From the NCBI GenBank assembly GCA_046091665.1, contig JBJTCD010000066.1, positions 1-22,695 of the forward strand: DNA of 22,695 nt, in the 5' to 3' direction. The notes under the pieces were generated by a model that was not told where the DNA came from, did no database searches, and worked only from the letters and a program-made list of their open reading frames with translations. The DNA is from CAIUPE01 sp046091665 (lineage in GTDB: Bacteria > Pseudomonadota > Alphaproteobacteria > Rhizobiales > Beijerinckiaceae). The stretch's first letter is position 1. Every line of letters starts with the position of its first letter. Shown here in pieces: positions 21,018 through 22,695 of the stretch. A program made the translations under genes and the position numbers.

Positions 21018-22508
21018 ATGAACGCAATTGTCGATAGCCGTACGCCGGACCCCAAGAAATTTATCAAGGGCGCGACGGGGGATTGGGAAATTATCATCGG
21101 TCTCGAGATCCACGCGCAAGTGACATCAAAAGCGAAGCTCTTTTCTGGTGCGTCGGCTGAATATGGCGGCGATCCGAACGCTCATGTTGCGCTCGTTGAC
21201 GCGGCGATGCCCGGCATGTTGCCGGTGATCAATGAAGAATGCGTGAAGCAAGCCATACGCTCTGGTCTTGGTTTGAACGCTCAGATCAATTTGCGCTCGG
21301 TATTTGATCGCAAAAATTATTTCTATCCTGATTTGCCGCAAGGCTATCAGATCAGCCAGTATAAAAGCCCCATCGTTGGTGAAGGGAAAGTTATTGTTGA
21401 TTTGCCCGAAAGCGGTAGCCAGATCACAGTTGGCATTGAGCGTTTGCATCTTGAGCAAGACGCCGGAAAATCATTGCATGATCAATCACCGACGATGAGC
21501 TTTGTCGATCTTAATCGCTCGGGCGTGGCGTTGATGGAAATTGTGTCAAAGCCCGATATGCGCTCATCAGAAGAAGCACGCGCCTATGTCACCAAGCTGC
21601 GCACAATTTTGCGTTACTTGGGCACATGTGACGGCAATATGGATGAAGGCTCTCTGCGTGCAGACGTCAATGTGTCGGTGCGTCGTCCCGGTGGTGCTTT
21701 TGGTACGCGTTGTGAAATCAAGAATGTGAACTCTATACGCTTTATGGGCCAAGCGATTGAATATGAAGCGCGTCGCCAAGTAGGCATTTTGGAAGATGGC
21801 GGCACGATCGATCAGGAAACGCGCCTCTATGATGCAGCGAAGGGTGAAACACGCTCTATGCGCTCGAAAGAAGAAGCGCATGATTACCGATATTTCCCTG
21901 ATCCCGATTTGCTGCCGCTCGAATTCACGCAAAGCTATGTTGATGAATTGAAGGCGCATTTACCTGAATTGCCCGATGCAAAGAAAGCACGCTTCATCGC
22001 GGATTATGGGTTGACCCCTTATGACGCATCCGTGCTCGTCGGCGAGCGCGATCAAGCCGATTATTTTGAAAGCGTAGCGCAGGGCCGCGATGGGAAGCTC
22101 GCGGCAAATTGGGTGATCAATGAACTCTTTGGCCGTTTGAATAAGGAAGGCAAAGACGTCACAACGTCACCTGTTTCCTCCCAACAACTCGGCGCGATTG
22201 TCGATCTGATTTCTGAAGGCACGATTTCAGGTAAACTCGCAAAAGATTTGTTCGAGATTGTGTGGACCGAAGGCGGGGATCCACGCGCCATCGTTGAAGC
22301 GCGCGGCATGAAGCAGATGACCGATACGGGCGCGATTGAAAAAGCCATTGATGCTGTGATTGCGGCAAACCCCGAAAAAGTCGAACAAGCCAAAGCCAAG
22401 CCCACAATGATCGGCTGGTTTGTCGGCCAAGTGATGAAAGAAACGGGTGGTAAGGCTAACCCGCAGGCGGTGAATGATTTGCTGAAGGCGAAACTCGGAA
22501 TTCAATAA
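21018..22508 (+). CDS. gatB: Asp/Glu-tRNA amidotransferase subunit B
   Basis: The 496-aa GatB has the catalytic cradle domain opening with WEIIIGLEIHAQVTSKAKLFSGASAEYG, the DRKNYFYPDLPQGYQISQYKSPI region, the RLHLEQDAGKSLHD metal-binding area and VDLNRSGVALMEIVSKPD. The YqeY-like tRNA-binding tail closes it (IGWFVGQVMKETGGKANPQAVNDLLKAKL). GatB phosphorylates the misacylated aminoacyl-tRNA and transfers the ammonia supplied by GatA. GAGG lies ten bases upstream of the ATG. The last gene of the unit; no terminator is evident immediately after. Confidence 0.98.
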   Translation: MNAIVDSRTPDPKKFIKGATGDWEIIIGLEIHAQVTSKAKLFSGASAEYGGDPNAHVALVDAAMPGMLPVINEECVKQAIRSGLGLNAQINLRSVFDRKNYFYPDLPQGYQISQYKSPIVGEGKVIVDLPESGSQITVGIERLHLEQDAGKSLHDQSPTMSFVDLNRSGVALMEIVSKPDMRSSEEARAYVTKLRTILRYLGTCDGNMDEGSLRADVNVSVRRPGGAFGTRCEIKNVNSIRFMGQAIEYEARRQVGILEDGGTIDQETRLYDAAKGETRSMRSKEEAHDYRYFPDPDLLPLEFTQSYVDELKAHLPELPDAKKARFIADYGLTPYDASVLVGERDQADYFESVAQGRDGKLAANWVINELFGRLNKEGKDVTTSPVSSQQLGAIVDLISEGTISGKLAKDLFEIVWTEGGDPRAIVEARGMKQMTDTGAIEKAIDAVIAANPEKVEQAKAKPTMIGWFVGQVMKETGGKANPQAVNDLLKAKLGIQ

Positions 22509-22561
22509 AATTTATTCCGTTTGGCTGATCAGGTCTTGAACTCCCGACTGTGCCGCACGAT

Positions 22562-22583
22562 CTCTCGTGCTCTTTTACGAGAG
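22562..22583 (+). promoter_or_regulatory. hairpin covering the ribosome binding site of the last gene
   Basis: CTCTCGT (22562-22568) and ACGAGAG (22577-22583) form a perfect 7-bp stem with an 8-nt loop. The right arm includes most of the GAGAGGG sequence that is the SD of the ATG at 22591. Folding would hide the ribosome binding site, so translation could be controlled. No convincing promoter is seen in 22509-22560 (TTGAAC at 22536 lacks a good -10). Confidence 0.45.
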
Positions 22584-22590
22584 GGCCATC

Positions 22591-22695
22591 ATGGTTGAAT
22601 TTTCTGCCGCAGGAACGCCTTTAACACGAAATGATGTCGATGAGGTGCTTGATCTCATCGGCGCTGAAGAAGCGGCACTCTGGGCGGTGCTTGCC
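22591..22695 (+). CDS. N-terminus of a probable N-acetylmuramidase-type protein (partial)
   Basis: Thirty-five codons are present before the window ends; the frame is open to the last base. The N terminus (PLTRNDVDEVLDLIGAEEAALWAVLA) resembles the start of the N-acetylmuramidase (DUF3380) domain, where 'LT..D...A...LG.E.A.L.AV' precedes the catalytic glutamate. That would make it a cell-wall or phage-like lysin. This call rests on a short segment and the catalytic part is not in the window. GAGAGGG lies upstream within a hairpin. Confidence 0.5.
   Translation, partial: MVEFSAAGTPLTRNDVDEVLDLIGAEEAALWAVLA

Overview
The window reads as a chromosomal core segment of an alphaproteobacterium, most likely a member of Hyphomicrobiales (Rhizobiales). 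Evidence: the order crotonase-like gene, PaaI thioesterase, rplM, rpsI; the overlapping pyrB and pseudo-dihydroorotase pair followed by plsY and dprA; a two-domain cold-shock protein; and dispersed palindromic repeats starting CCTCATGGTGAG of a kind familiar in this order. Base composition looks close to half G+C, with AT-rich intergenic stretches. No rRNA, tRNA, CRISPR array, transposase or prophage block is visible.

Layout. 1-772: promoter region and a MazEF-type toxin-antitoxin pair whose toxin stop codon touches the stop codon of the convergent next gene. 773-2097 (minus): a CoA-binding protein and a crotonase homologue lacking both catalytic glutamates. 2249-3056: two tiny coupled membrane proteins and a PaaI-type thioesterase. 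3060-4250: palindromes, a structured leader, rplM-rpsI and a strong terminator. 4278-5652 (minus): a diheme cytochrome c and a cytochrome c'. 5833-6675: an RcnA-like Ni/Co exporter with a His-rich loop. 6912-8040: a double cold-shock-domain protein and a DUF192 protein. 8048-9015 (minus): a LysE-family exporter and a 77-aa unknown. 9030-9673: no evident gene, but a candidate structured minus-strand RNA ending in a terminator, then two 105-bp palindromic repeats. 9674-12385 (minus): topA. 12589-16686: the pyrB-pyrC'-plsY-dprA operon. 16692-18685 (minus): a small conserved protein, a 308-bp non-coding stretch with interleaved inverted repeats, an AEC-family permease and ruvX. 18833-22508: gatC-gatA-chorismate mutase-gatB. 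22591-end: the start of a probable N-acetylmuramidase-like protein.

Functional groups. The rplM-rpsI and gatCAB blocks serve translation. pyrB and its inactive partner start pyrimidine synthesis and are joined to phospholipid synthesis (plsY) and DNA uptake/recombination (dprA). The two cytochromes form a periplasmic electron-transfer pair. 

The most interesting signals are outside or between genes. First is the minus-strand RNA at 9030-9240: the one imperfect pair in each of three stems is a G·U wobble only on that strand, and it has competing pairings. Others are a shared hairpin motif at the 3' ends of rcnA and the permease gene, a leader hairpin before rplM, a pseudoknot-like array at 17075-17118, and a chorismate mutase translationally coupled inside the gat operon.
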